Source: Galeopsis tetrahit (Eukaryota > Streptophyta > Magnoliopsida > Lamiales > Lamiaceae). Taken from it: a stretch of DNA of 64,000 bases. This document shows positions 11,456-22,915 of this stretch, in pieces (positions within the stretch are counted from its first letter, which is position 1; every line of letters begins with the position of its first letter). The notes beneath the pieces are model-generated. The model saw only the letters and a program-made list of their open reading frames with translations, was not told the DNA's origin and did no database searches. The translations under genes and the position numbers were made by a program. The DNA is taken from assembly GCA_963675135.1 (NCBI GenBank), contig OY776119.1:1426001-1490000 (forward strand), read 5' to 3'.

Positions 11456-12319
11456 TGTAGATGTTGTTAATTCTTAAATGTCTTAACATTATCAACAACA
11501 TCTTAATTTGACCTTCCGAGATTTTTTCTAAGTCTTTTCTGAAATGCTACATTAAATGTTGACCTAAATGTTGTCGCATTTCTGGCAGGATCTAGAAGCT
11601 TCTACAAGGATCTGGAACCTGGAAGATTCCAGAACATTGGAGAACATGCTAAAACAACCTAGATGCATTTGGAACGACCTGGAGCATGCTAAAAGGATTT
11701 AGAAAGATCATGGAAGTTGTGGAAGTTGAGTTTCCTAAAAAATAGGACCTCAATGTGGAAGCCTCTAGAATTCGTATCCCACATCTATAAATACCGATTG
11801 AAGGCTTCATAATTCTGTGTGCTCTATTCGATCAATATCCTAGACCGAGCGTTCATCCCTGTTAGGAAATTGTGGCCAATAGTTATACATTTTAGTTCAT
11901 ACGTTGTATACCACCCGTATGACTGTGTGTCTTCTTATCTATTGAGAGTGTAATCATTAGATAGACTAGGCATTTCGACAGTGTATAATTTATACACTTA
12001 GTTCGTTTTCTAGACTTGGCACCTGCCTCGTTTATAGTTTCGTTGTGAAAGTTATTGTTGTAACATTTCACACAACATTTGTACTTGAAGATAAGTATTG
12101 ATTTTACGCCATAAGGCAGACCTAGATTTTTATTTATAAAATCTATGTTAAAAGTATTTCCATTGTGTCTCGTTTGTTTTTAGTGTTTCAAGTCTTCCGC
12201 TGTGTATCTTAATTTCTGACATTCTGTTAGAGTCAGTGTTGCACTATTTGTCTCAACATTCTGTGCAACATTTATCTACTTATACTTAAACACTTTTATA
12301 CACCCCACATACTTACTTT
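11456..12319 (+). repeat. 3' LTR of the SIRE-type element
   Basis: It is collinear with 661-1524 and differs at about eight substitutions by eye. Its TATA box is at 11786-11792. The terminal CA of the 5' copy is not present; AATTT follows directly and matches the left flank. Confidence 0.93.
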
Positions 12320-12324
12320 AATTT

Positions 12325-13244
12325 AATATAAATGTTAGTACTAAAATTTAAGAATTGCTTATTATAAAATGTATATAAATATAATGTATAATTTTAAATA
12401 GGCTGATCACCTTATATAACGTCTAAGTCTAGCCAACTTAACTAAATAGAACTTTTAAAAAATCTTAGTTCGGCTCATATTATAAATAGGTTAGGTCCTT
12501 AATAGGCTAGATCGGAGGCCCCTGTCGGGTAGTACGACCTACTTCCACCCCTAAGTAATGCTATACTTTTATGGACTTACACAAAATATTACACATTAAA
12601 GATTAAACCCTAATTTATAAATTAACATTTTAAAGTCGAGTCATCATCAAGTCATAAAAAAAAATCATTAAAACCCCTTATAGGATAAACTCTTTTTGTA
12701 GGAACACAAATAAGCTAAAATTCTTCTCATACGAGAACGATCGTGCATCCAATAATTGGACGAATGGCCCAAGACTTACTTTGTATTAAACACATAAAAG
12801 ACGAGACAAACAATTAGAAAAGAAGCATGCTTATAGAAAATCATCAATTACAACTTAAGTTTGATGAAGTGTACCTGAGATTTATTTTCTTCATCATCAG
12901 ACATCAAATCTTCATAAGTAGTCTCATCATTTTCTTGGAATTCACGTCATTGCGTGTTTGCTATCTTTACAAAATTCTTACTCACATCAGATTTTATTGG
13001 GATCATTACACATCTCGGCCTCAACATACTTATATCTTGCTGGACCATTGAATCATTTTTTTCTCTTGATTGTTCTTTAGAAAGATATATCATTTGTTGA
13101 CCAGCCTTCAACTCAAGTTTTTGTTGCTCAATTTGGATACTTAAATGAGTGCATACCTTAATACCATTCTGAACCATTTTTTTCAAGAATGGAGCAAATT
13201 TGAAACCTTGCAAGCTGTTTGATGTCATGTAATAAATGACTTTA
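12325..13244. other. Intergenic DNA with a truncated repeat end
   Basis: No gene is recognised. The end of 12500-12556 (CTACTTCCACCCCTA) looks like the terminus of a common plant non-autonomous DNA element whose other end is not seen. The short ORFs at 12827-13228 have no recognisable domain. Confidence 0.4.
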
Positions 13245-13660
13245 GGGGGATGTTTACTTTGAACTTTAGGTGATTTTAAAAATCGAGTTTTTGAAATCCT
13301 GGGTTTTGAAATCCCTATTAATAGTAATATGAGTGTTTCTTTTGGGTTTTGAAATAGTGGAGGATTTAACTTTATGTCAAATCAAATGGTAAGATTGAAT
13401 GAGTTTGTATTATTATATTATTATTTGGTGAGATTATAATGATTAGTTAATTGTGTAATGAAATGTATTATATTATTGTTGAGAAATAATATAATGATTA
13501 GAGTAATATTATATAGATATAACTTTATGTTAAATCAATATGTTTGATAGGGGTGGTTTTGAGTGGATTTTGAAAACCGGTTTTTAAATCCCGAAGTAAA
13601 ACGGGATTTGGATCTTGAAATCCAAAATCTGGTTTTTTAAACCAAAAGTAAACATAGCCT
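13245..13660. mobile_element. Tourist-like MITE
   Basis: The left end GGGGGATGTTTACTTT and the inverted right end AAAGTAAACATAGCC are flanked by TTA. A related, more diverged copy lies at 24454-24830. The interior is repeated AT-rich sequence without coding capacity. Confidence 0.65.
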
Positions 13661-14007
13661 TATGGTTTTCGTCCATGTTATCAACGTATTTATCTAAGTT
13701 TATTGACTATTACTCACTTTTCCAGGTGATTCTTTTTAACAACGGTGTTATTTTCTTGTGATTTCCCTTGTCTTCTCCAAATCAACACAACTTAAAAGAA
13801 TTGCCAAAAATTTCCAGATTTTTTTAATCCAAAAAACATGACAGTGTTGTGTAAGTAAATGTTGTAAAAGTCGAAAATTGGTAATCGAACATTTTTAGCC
13901 AACTAGAATGTTGTTATTATTATTTTTTAAATTTAAATTATCATATGTTTAGCATTAGTTTCTTTTACTGGGCCAGCCCAAATTTATATCCCATCTATAT
14001 AGGTCCC

Positions 14008-15007
14008 AAATTTAACTATATTTACCTCCATTCCGGAGAGATGCACTCCACCTATGTATACACTCCCCCTAAAATAGAACAAATCTTCTCTTAATTGTCA
14101 CAAATACTTTTTTCTTTATAAATTCATATTACTACTCACACCCCCTAAACCTAATTTACACATCAAAACTCTAATTCCTCCCATCACCTTCATTTCTCTC
14201 ATTTCCTCCCCAACCTCACACCAGCTGCCGCCGCCAGCCCAGCGACCCTTCCTCTTTCTCCTCCCCTTTTTTTTTTCTTTTTTTTCTGTGTGATTTTCCC
14301 CCCTCTCCTTGTCCGGCCGCCGCCGTGACCCCTCCCTCACCCCAGCCGCTGCGGCCCCTTCCTCTCCCCAGCCCAGTCCATCGCGGCCCCCTTTTTTTTC
14401 TGTGATTTTTTTTCTTTATTCTCTCCAATCATGGCGGCCCCCTCCGCCGCCACTGCACCGCCGTCGCGACCTCCTCCACCGTCCCCATCGCACCCGTACC
14501 TGTCGATGCGGTCTCCGCTCAGCACGATAAGGTTTTTTTTTTCGTTTTTCTTTTTTTTGTCTCGTAAGTAATTTTTTTTTTTAAATCAACACCATCTTGT
14601 CGACTATATACACTCCCGTCGGCAACAAATTGTCAACGAGGGTGCATATGGTTGACAACACAGTGTCGATTTTTTTTTAATTTTTTCGACATGGGAATGT
14701 CGACCCTATACACTTTCGTCAACAATAATGTATCGACGAGAGTGTATATGGTCGACACTGATTTATCGAAAATTTAAAAAAAAATTGAAGTTACAAGTTT
14801 TTTTTTATGATCGACACTTGTTAGGGCTTTTTTTTTGTTTTTTATGAGATTGTGGTGGTGCCGGCGCCGACGGAAGTGGTGGCAGCTGTTGAATGGAGGG
14901 TAAACAGTAGAAGGAGTGCATAGAGTCAAACCCATAGTACTAATAAATTAAAAGGGGGAGTGCATCTCTCCGAAATGGAGGTGCATTGAGTCAAACCCAT
15001 AGTACTA
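14008..15007 (+). mobile_element. Mutator-like non-autonomous element 1 (hairpin family)
   Basis: The inverted ends share ACCTCCATTNCGGAGAGATGCACTCC (left about 14026-14050, right about 14953-14985, in opposite orientation). ATATAGGTCCC at 13997-14007 and ATATAGGGCCC at 15008-15018 look like an 11-bp target duplication with one mismatch. Inside are a CT- and C-rich gene-like segment (14110-14520) and paired GTCGAC-containing hairpins (about 14595-14665 and 14690-14770). The right end carries a ~60-bp partial duplication. No transposase is present. Confidence 0.65.
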
Positions 15008-15059
15008 ATATAGGGCCCAGCCCAAACTTAGATATAAAAGCCTTTTAATAAAACCTAAT

Positions 15060-16780
15060 TCTCATTTCAGTGTTGCGCAATTTAGTTCCCTCCACTCTCT
15101 ACTTTGCCTCTTCGAGAGAGGAACCCTAATTTCCATAACCCTAATTTCCCATTTTCTTCTTCACACTCCATTTCCCATTTTCCCCTCCCCCATCACGGAT
15201 TCTTCTTCCAATTCTCGCCGCCACCCCTCTCACCGCCGCCGCCGCCGCCTCCTCTCTCCCTCCTTATTTTCTTCTTGTTCCTCCCCCTGCCTGGCGCCGC
15301 CGCCCCAAATTTGGCCTCGTTAACCTCCAGCTAAATCCAGAGTAAGGAGGATGATGCTTGCAGGTAAACAAAAAATATCCTCATGATTCACGTTTATAAT
15401 ATTATTAATTATTATTTGTTTTGAGTTCAGAAATTTTGAGGAATGAAGTTGCATGGTTCCCGTCTAGCTAAGGACGTGGCGGATGTAAAATCGGCAATCG
15501 CGGAGAGGATATCGGTGATATTGCAGAACAAGACTTCTTTCATTGTTGCCTTCATACTTGAATGGAGGTAAAAAAAATCCCTAAAATCTTTAAATAATTG
15601 CAAGGTTGAATATTGGAATTCAAGCTCAGTCTTGTTGACCACAACAATGCAAGAGTGTAAATACAAACATAATATACTATTCACACAGAATTGAGAAGGT
15701 ATGAAAATATTGGGTATTTTATGACTAGTATTAAAAGGAAATAACCTAAAACCTAAAAAAATGATAGATTCAATCATCTATGGAGCGTGCATAGCCTTCA
15801 CATAAGTTTGGTTTTGATTCTAGTTTATGTTTAGTTTTTGCTTTGATTCAATGGAATTTCTGGGTTTTTTCTTTAAAAAGAGTTTTAACAGATTTTTCTT
15901 AAATTGTGATTTAGTTAGGTCATTTCTGTGTAGGTAGTGCCCATTGTACGAATTGGTCTGGTATTATAAATAAATACCCAGAACATTGTTGTTCAAGGTA
16001 GTGCCCATTGATGTAAAATCCGCAATCGCGGAGAGGATATGAGTGATATTTCGTTGTTGCCTTCGTAGTTGAATGGAGGGTTTCACTCCTTATCTGGTCC
16101 TAGCAAACTTTGCTTAGGTAAAAAAATCCCTCAAATCTTTAAATAATTACATGTTTGAATATTGGATTCCAAAATATTGGGCATTTTAGGAGTAGTATTA
16201 AAAGGAAATAACCTAAAACCTAAAGAAAATTATGATTCAATCATCTATGGAACTTGCATAGCCTTCATATGAGTTTGGTTTTGCTTCTAGTTTATGTTTT
16301 GTTTTTGCTTTGATTCTTTAAAAAAAGTTTAGTTAGGTCATTGTTGTAGTAGATAGTGCCCACTATACAATTGGTCTGCTATTATAAATGAAACACAGAA
16401 CAAAGCCCACCAATTTGTTTAATTCCATAAAAGCAGAAGTGATGAACAACCTTGTCCTCATGGTTGAACCGATGCCAAAATTTACTCCATCCCCCCGCGT
16501 ATTGTACCATAGGAAAACCTGATTTTCTCGAATTGTGAACTGTAACCTAAATATATTTAAAACATAAGAAAGGTCTACAGGTCCAACTACTTGACTGAGA
16601 GGTCTAAGAAAGCCATCCTTTAAGAAATGTCATAACGTCTAACAACTTTACAACTTTAAGGGATGTCTAACAACTTTACAACTTTAAGGAATATCAGCTA
16701 GAAGTATTCAAATATGAAACATGTTAATTCTTTAAATAAATTGTTAAATAAATTATATTTTAATTTTAAAACTTTATATT
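15060..16780 (+). repeat. Dispersed gene-like repeat, copy A (internally duplicated)
   Basis: A CT-rich, proline-coding leader (15104-15335) is followed by AG-GT-like junctions and the block GCAATCGCGGAGAGGATAT, present at about 15494 and again at about 16022. Shared blocks such as AACCTAAAACCTAAA and TTCAATCATCTATGG recur, so 15480-15960 and 16014-16390 are a diverged tandem pair. Related copies lie at 27890-29600 and 45210-46140. I do not recognise a protein, so this is probably a decayed gene family or a transposon carrying gene pieces. Confidence 0.5.
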
Positions 16781-17011
16781 TATGGCCGAAATAGTATATA
16801 CAAAATAATGAAAAATGGATATTGCACACATTGTATTTTGAAAAAAAATTGTAATTCTTGTCTGGTACAAGAAATTAATATTTTTTTGTTCCAAACTTAA
16901 TTGGAAAAAAATGGTGTTTAGAAAGATTTGTAAGGGTGTAGTTACTTAACAGTTTTTCATTGCAGTTCTAAACAACATCCTTTTCCCTATTGAGTTTCAA
17001 ACAATTTGTGA

Positions 17012-17111
17012 GTCTCTTGTGCACTCAAGTACACGGTGTACTTGAGTTGACTTGACTGTTGATCTTGACCGGTCAACTCAAATACACCGTGTACTTGAGT
17101 GCACATGAGAC
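17012..17111. repeat. 40-bp near-perfect inverted repeat (cruciform-forming)
   Basis: The arms 17012-17051 and 17072-17111 are reverse complements with two mismatches, around a 20-bp spacer. Each arm also contains its own palindrome (ACTCAAGTACAC next to GTGTACTTGAGT). Confidence 0.85.
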
Positions 17112-17494
17112 TTTGGCTTTACTCTTCTCTCTATCCTATAGTTATGAATTTTTATTTTCCAAATTCAATCTGCAATATTCATCTTTTTTGTGTATAGTTT
17201 CAAAGCACTAAATATAAATATAAAGTTTTTAAAAATTAAATAAGAAACTACTTAACAAGTTATTATTACAAAACTAACATTGTTTCGACCAATTTTAATA
17301 ATATTTTTGTGTTGCTTATATGTGGTTGCCCTTGGGTATTTTAGGAGTAGTGCCCATTATACAATTGGTCTGCTATTATAAATGAATACCCTGAACAAAG
17401 CCTACGAATTTGTTTAATTCCATAAAAGCTGAAGTGATGAACTACCTTGTCCACAAGGCTGAACCGATACCAAAATTTACTCCATCCGAAGATT

Positions 17495-18545
17495 ATCCGT
17501 AGCTTAAGTCCTATGTAGAGCTTTAATTATAGATTAAAAAACCTATTTAAATTAAAGACCGCAATAATTTCAGACCCCCTTAGTTCACCTCCTTTAAGAG
17601 GTCCAACAAAGCCAACATGAGTTTAACTTATTTGCAGTTAGAAATAATCAACCATGAAACATGTTAATTTTTTTTTAGAAATTGTTAAACAATTTTTATT
17701 TAAAATTTTATATTTATGACTGAAATAATATATACAAAACTACCCCTCAAAATATCATTCATTGCATAATTTTTTACCCATTTCTTAAATTATGCCCCAA
17801 GTGTGCAAGTTTTTATGGAATGGAGAGAGTAACCAACTATGTTCTCCATCAAGAATATTTCTCATAAGTCATACAGAAAATGTTTTCCTTTTGCATATAA
17901 ACTCAAAGATATTATATTATAACAATGAGGAATGAAAACATGTGGAGTGATCATATAGTTGTGGTCAGTAGTAAAATATCTTCCACAGTCTACCACTCTC
18001 AAACCCACTCCAAAATCTCTCCCGAACAATAAAAAAATCGTAAAAAATTCTGAAGTCCCTAAAACACCATGATTGATTCACCTCTGGATCTCGAGCAAAA
18101 AAATAATCTATCCCATTACGTTTTCCATAACCACACATTGTTAAGGGCATGTTAGGGTCAATTTCAGGATTTAATAAAGTCAGAAATTTGAAATTGATCA
18201 ATGTCTTAACCATGTGTGTGGTTACGGAACACGTAACGGGTAGCGTATTTTTTTTTGCTCGAGATTCAGAGGGTGAATAATGGTGTTTGGGCTTCGGACT
18301 TGTAGAAAGCACATGTTTTTGTTTGGACAATTTTTTTATTGTTCGGGGAAGTTATCGGGAACTTGTTTGAGATTGGTGAGAGAGGTGTGCAAGAAGTGGT
18401 TGCTACCATGGACTGTGCAGACATTTATACTAACCACAACTGTATGAACATTTGTACCTTAATTTACACAAACGAATATACCAAATTAAGGCTTGAATTT
18501 CAAGGCAAATGCCAGATGGGCCAAAGAAATGAAAAGCCGAAAATA
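17495..18545. repeat. Dispersed duplicate with foldback core, copy 1
   Basis: It is collinear with 31548-32677 over about 1 kb, with small indels. Its core 17945-18455 is an imperfect inverted repeat: 17948-18150 pairs with 18195-18450 (for example GAACAATAAAAAAATCG against ATTTTTTTATTGTTCGGGG). No transposase is present. The short ORFs on both strands mirror each other because of the foldback and are not genes. Confidence 0.65.
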
Positions 18546-18659
18546 TTAAAAGTTAAAAGAAAATAACATGGGCTTGTTGATTGGACCGTGAGTTTTGGGG
18601 ATAGAAGAAAGGGCACGGTTATACACCTGAGATGATGAGGACATCAAAAAACATCTAAA

Positions 18660-18867
18660 ATACCCTTTATATTTCAAACTTAAAATACCGTTAAAGTAAA
18701 ATACTACTACTAAATGCACCTCCGTTACTAACTACACTCATTTCTAACATGTAAACCCTAACCATAATTGCAGCCACCATCATTATTTTCGATGTCCAAC
18801 ATCATCCAAACATATAATTTATCGATGAGAATGTATATGATCGACCATGATGTGTCAAAATTTATCT
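18660..18867 (-). mobile_element. Truncated Mutator-like element of the hairpin family
   Basis: It contains the family core (ATCGATGAGAATGTATATG then GATCGACC, 18820-18845), an end-like GCACCTCCGTTAC at about 18716 and a gene-like AAACCCTAACC. The opposite end is missing. It abuts the cystatin-like exon fragment at 18868. Confidence 0.5.
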
Positions 18868-19107
18868 TCTTCGACTTCATCTAAGGAATTGTCTCGTGAG
18901 AGGAATCGTCTCCGACTTCATCAGAGGAATCAGAATCGATTTCGACTTTGTGAGAGGAATCGTCTTCGTTTTCGTCTCCCGTTTGATATTCATATTGCGT
19001 TGCATTGCCAGCATCGTGTTCCCAAGCGAAATTCTGCAAGTATGGACCAAGCAAACCTAACTTGTATTGAATACATTCTTCGTATGGAGAGGCCATTTGT
19101 TTTCCAT
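18868..19107 (-). pseudogene. Broken copy of cystatin-like gene exon 1
   Basis: Read on the minus strand from the ATG-equivalent at 19107, the sequence matches exon 1 of the gene at 59489: ECIQYKLGLLGPYLQNFAWEH corresponds to ECVQYKLDLLRPYFRNFEWEH, followed by an acidic Asp/Ser-rich tail. A 1-bp change close to the start puts the ATG out of frame. The other exons are absent. The upstream region (19108-19330) resembles that of the fragment at 37724, so this copy included promoter sequence. It is joined on its 3' side to Mutator-like material. Confidence 0.75.
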
Positions 19108-21609
19108 GGCAAAACTCACAAAAGTGAGAGAGATAGACGCTAGTGCAGTACATAGTATTAGGAATAGTGTGTATTACACATAAATTAGAGTTACTCTTTC
19201 TTTATATATTGACCTATATTCTTTTCTTTAAAGTCCCTAAAGTATATTTATAGTTAAATTAAAAGTTCATGAGTGTAAAAGTAATTATATAATTTTTTTT
19301 TTTTTTTTTGCAAATATGAGTGGGTAGCAAAAATATAAATTATATAAGTCAAATAAAAAAATCTAACCTATAATGTAAATCTATCTATTACTATATATAA
19401 AGAGGACTATACTCAAAACAGGCCAGTTTTCTGCCGGTCTCCAGTTGCCCAAGCAGGTGCCATGTGCCACACTCATAGGTAAACGAGTTATACGTGGCGG
19501 TCCAATATACCTTTTTTTTTTTTAAGTTTGTTTCATTTCTCTCCGTCCGCTTCGTCTAAGCCAGAGTTTTCCTCTGTCTCAATTTTTCACCTGTGTAACT
19601 GTGTTTCTCAATTTTTTGTTTCAGGTACACGGTAGGAAATGATAATTTTTCTTTAAATTTGAAATTACCTTTCTTTAATTTCTTGTTTTCTCTGTCTTCC
19701 CCTGCTGCACAGAAATGAAGACGCCCCCTCCATCGATGGCTCTACTCTAAGCGTCTTTTTCTTTTTTCTTTTTTGATTCTGATTTTGTTATAATTTAATT
19801 GCATCGAATCGACCCCAGTGATGAACGTTATATGTTTAAATAAAAGTAGTGGCCTGATGTCCATTGATGATGCATTGTTCTGAGGGATTGAAAAGTATTT
19901 TTTTTAAAAAGATTTAATCATGTTCAAGGCTGATTTTGGCATGGTTTTTACTCTATCTGTTTTTCAGGTATATATTTTTATGTTTAATTTATTATTTCTA
20001 GATTGGCTGCTGCATCCCATCCCCTTGATGATTTTTTCCACAAATTTAACGGGTTAAAAGTAGACTGAAATTTATTGATGTGAAATTGGTTCCAAGGGAT
20101 GTGTGGCATCTGTTTTATTGAAATTTCAGATAATCTCATCAGCCATGCGATAGTTCTATATCACGATTTCTTTCAAATATCTTTTGGTTTATTTCTCCAT
20201 TTTTATGCTCATTTCTTTGATAATTTGAGGCTGTTGGTTGAATTGTCTTTCTTTTTTTAATAAAAATTGCTATGTTTTGTTAGAGTGCTGGGTATTGTTG
20301 TGAGGGAGAGTGGGGGCATTTTGTGGAATGTAAGCCATGGCTGTGTTTGAGGCTTTATGACAGACATGATTCTGAGCTTTAGATATCACACAACATTCTA
20401 CAAAACATACCTGGAATGTTATACACACAAATGACACACTATTTAATTTGTAGTTCACCTGTCTATATTTTAGTTGTTGTAATTTGTAAATTAAATTGTT
20501 GAGTACTCTGTGATTAAGATAAAAATAGAGAAAATTAAAAAATGACGAAAGATTCAACCACTCAAATGCTTCACTAATATTATTTTCTACCAATTTTGTA
20601 ATTCAATTCTCGAATTCATAGTCTCAGTCTTAGCTGCTAAACAAAATATTTTATATAATATCAAATAAATGGCTTCTTCCATTGCAAAGCCCTTATTATA
20701 TATAGCATTGTGCCCACCAATATTTTTAAATTAATAACTTTCAGTCGTATTTTTTTTCGCAGAAATTGTGAGGGGTGCATCTGTTTTACCGTTGGACGAC
20801 GTTAGATGTTTGAGACTATTTTGGGTAAATAAAAATATTATTAAAAAAAGAAAAGAAAAAACACTTAAATCCATAAGTTCACATGTTGAATCAAAGGCCG
20901 GGGAGAAATCCTGGTTGAAGAAAAAGGTACCCCTCTAAGAAACAATCTTGTTGAAACGAAAATATTCAGTATTCATATAGCTATACAAAAAATGAGAGAT
21001 AATATTCGGGCAATGATCTCTCCAAATGGTGGAGGTGATCCGAAGCTTGCCAAGATAATCAGTTGTCTTGTTCGCTTCCCTTAAAATATATGTGAAGCGG
21101 ACCGTCATGTCGTCCAGGGACGGAGGGAGATAGGGTCCAGGGGGTCACTAGGCCCCCCACCCATTTTACAAAAAAAATTTAATAATTTTTTTTAAAATAT
21201 TAAATAATAAAAAATAAAAGAAAAAATAATTATAATTAATCATATTTAATAGTTATATAAAAATTTCTAAGTGTATTAGTAAAATATTAGTAGTGCAATT
21301 ATTACTTTTTCCATCTTATAAGTACTTGTTTTGTGTATAATTAAACAACATTTTTTTTTTACAAATTTATCTTTCATTATTATGAAAGATTGAGGGAAAA
21401 AATGAATGAAAGTATAAGAGAGTGGAATAACTTGCTTCAATTATCAAGAAAGAAAGATGAAAAAAGTATTAAAATAAAAATTATAGGAATTCACATATGA
21501 GTAATTTAGGGAGAAACGTAGTAAAAATAGCTAAAAATGGTAAATTTTTTAAACAATAATTAAGACTAATAGCGTCAACCAATATAAAACGAGTGAAATA
21601 TATAACAAT

Positions 21610-21830
21610 TTAAAACATAAAAATTAAAAAAATCTAACCTATATAACAATCTAAATAAAATATACAAGGTTGAAAAATACACTAATCTTCAAAACCATAA
21701 AATTTTCGTACCATTCCCGACTCCTCCGGATATCCTAAAAAGTTTTATGGATTTTAAGGTTAGTGTGTTTTTCAGCCTTAGTATATTTTATTTAGATTGT
21801 TATATAGGTTAGATTTTTTTATTTGACTTA
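21610..21830. repeat. Foldback repeat with ~85-bp arms
   Basis: The left arm (about 21628-21710, containing ATCTAACCTATATAACAATC) is the reverse complement of the right arm (about 21737-21820, GATTGTTATATAGGTTAGAT), with a spacer of about 30 bp. Confidence 0.7.
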
Positions 21831-21839
21831 TATATTTTA

Positions 21840-22104
21840 CACCCTCCGTCCCCGTGCACACTTTTTTTATTGGTATGTACCAAAATTACTTGCACACTCT
21901 TAATATAGAAATACTCCATAAAATTAATATCTCACAACATCATTTTATTTTTAAAATTTGTCACTCATTTTTTCCATACATTTCACTTTACACATCATCA
22001 AATTACCTAAAATATCCCTCAATTATCTTACATCATCAACCACTAAATTCACTTTTTTTAAACGTGCCGGTTAAACTATGCAAATTATTCCGGGACGGAG
22101 GGAG
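21840..22104. mobile_element. Stowaway-like MITE
   Basis: The ends CACCCTCCGTCCCC and GGGACGGAGGGAG are inverted and flanked by TA. The 265-bp interior matches the MITE at 39184-39461 (AAAATTACTTGCACACTCTT). Confidence 0.8.
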
Positions 22105-22643
22105 TATATTTTTACAGTCATCTACAATATATAACGACATGTGTTTTTCCCACTTTTTATGTACTCCATGGAAGCAGAGTGTGTAAAAGACTCCTTTCTT
22201 TCTGATCTGTTTTTGTTTTCAATTGAAATTGCCATTGTTTTTCTGAAGAAGATCAACCACGCACGTATTATCTAATTTAATTTCCAACTTTTGGTGAATT
22301 TTTGAAACGCACTATTAAAAATGTAGGGGTATTCTGTATTCAGTTTGTCAAACAATGCACACTATGCGATCTTTTTAAGAACTCGTGCAATGCACGACTT
22401 TATGATATTTATTAAAAAAATTTAATGATATTTATTAATTTAAAAAATTCTAAATTATAAACAAACATCTAACAAAATATTTAGAAATTAATACTTAAAG
22501 CCCATCAATTAAATTACTACTTCAATTGATAAATTTAAGTTATCAATCATAGTATATATGATTTTAAAATAACACACTTATCTTGAAAATAGTATAGTAT
22601 GTCCATATTTGATAGCTTAGATTAAACTTAGATTAACTATATA

Positions 22644-22913
22644 CTCCCTCGTCCCATGATTTTATGCACACTTTGACCGGCACAGAGATTAAGAAAATAG
22701 AATAAAGTGATGTGTAAGGTAAAATAAAAGAGGGGTATTATTGGTAATTCATTGATTAAAGTGGGGAAAATTTGATTAAAGGGAAGGGATGGTAAAATAA
22801 AGGAGGCGTATTATTGGTAAAAATTATGTGAATTGTTTCCTTTTTTGGAGTGTGCAAAAAATGTTGGGACGTCCGTTAAAGAAAGTGTGCATAAAATTTT
22901 GGGACGGAGGGAG
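22644..22913. mobile_element. Stowaway-like MITE
   Basis: CTCCCTCGTCCC and GGGACGGAGGGAG form terminal inverted repeats with TA on both sides. The element is 270 bp and non-coding. Confidence 0.85.
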
Positions 22914-22915
22914 TA

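Larger units (their letters stand above)
661..12319 (+). mobile_element. SIRE/Maximus-type Ty1-copia LTR retrotransposon with env-like ORF
   Basis: Two near-identical direct repeats (661-1526 and 11456-12319, constant offset 10795, no indels seen) flank a primer-binding site, gag remnants, protease-integrase-RT-RNase H in Copia order, a long env-like ORF and a polypurine tract. The 5-bp sequence AATTT occurs just before the 5' LTR (656-660) and just after the 3' LTR (12320-12324), and I read it as the target-site duplication. The 3' LTR appears to have lost its terminal CA. Gag is mostly deleted and pol is interrupted, so the copy cannot be autonomous. By eye the LTRs differ at about 8 positions over ~860 bp, which implies a recent insertion. 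A 1.86-kb solo LTR is nested at 8927-10790. Confidence 0.93.
19384..22400 (+). mobile_element. Probable non-autonomous Helitron
   Basis: The left end, TCTATCTATTACTATATATAAAG, is close to typical plant Helitron 5' ends beginning TC. Near 22373-22390 there is a short GC hairpin (CTCGTGCAATGCACGA) like the Helitron 3' hairpin. The terminal CTRR is not clearly seen, so the right boundary is approximate. No Rep/helicase is present. The interior holds introns-and-exons-like sequence, a foldback repeat and a Stowaway MITE. Confidence 0.5.

Noticed and set aside
14116..14530. Cluster of overlapping ORFs on both strands
   Set aside because: CT/GA-rich leader inside Mutator-like element 1; no start context, domain or conservation.
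15104..15334. Proline-rich 76-residue ORF
   Set aside because: A CT-rich leader of a dispersed repeat; low-complexity composition gives open frames without a start or domain.
17965..18566. Opposed ORFs of 121 and 75 residues
   Set aside because: They sit on the two arms of a foldback element and are reverse-complement reflections; the duplicate at 32 kb does not preserve the frames.
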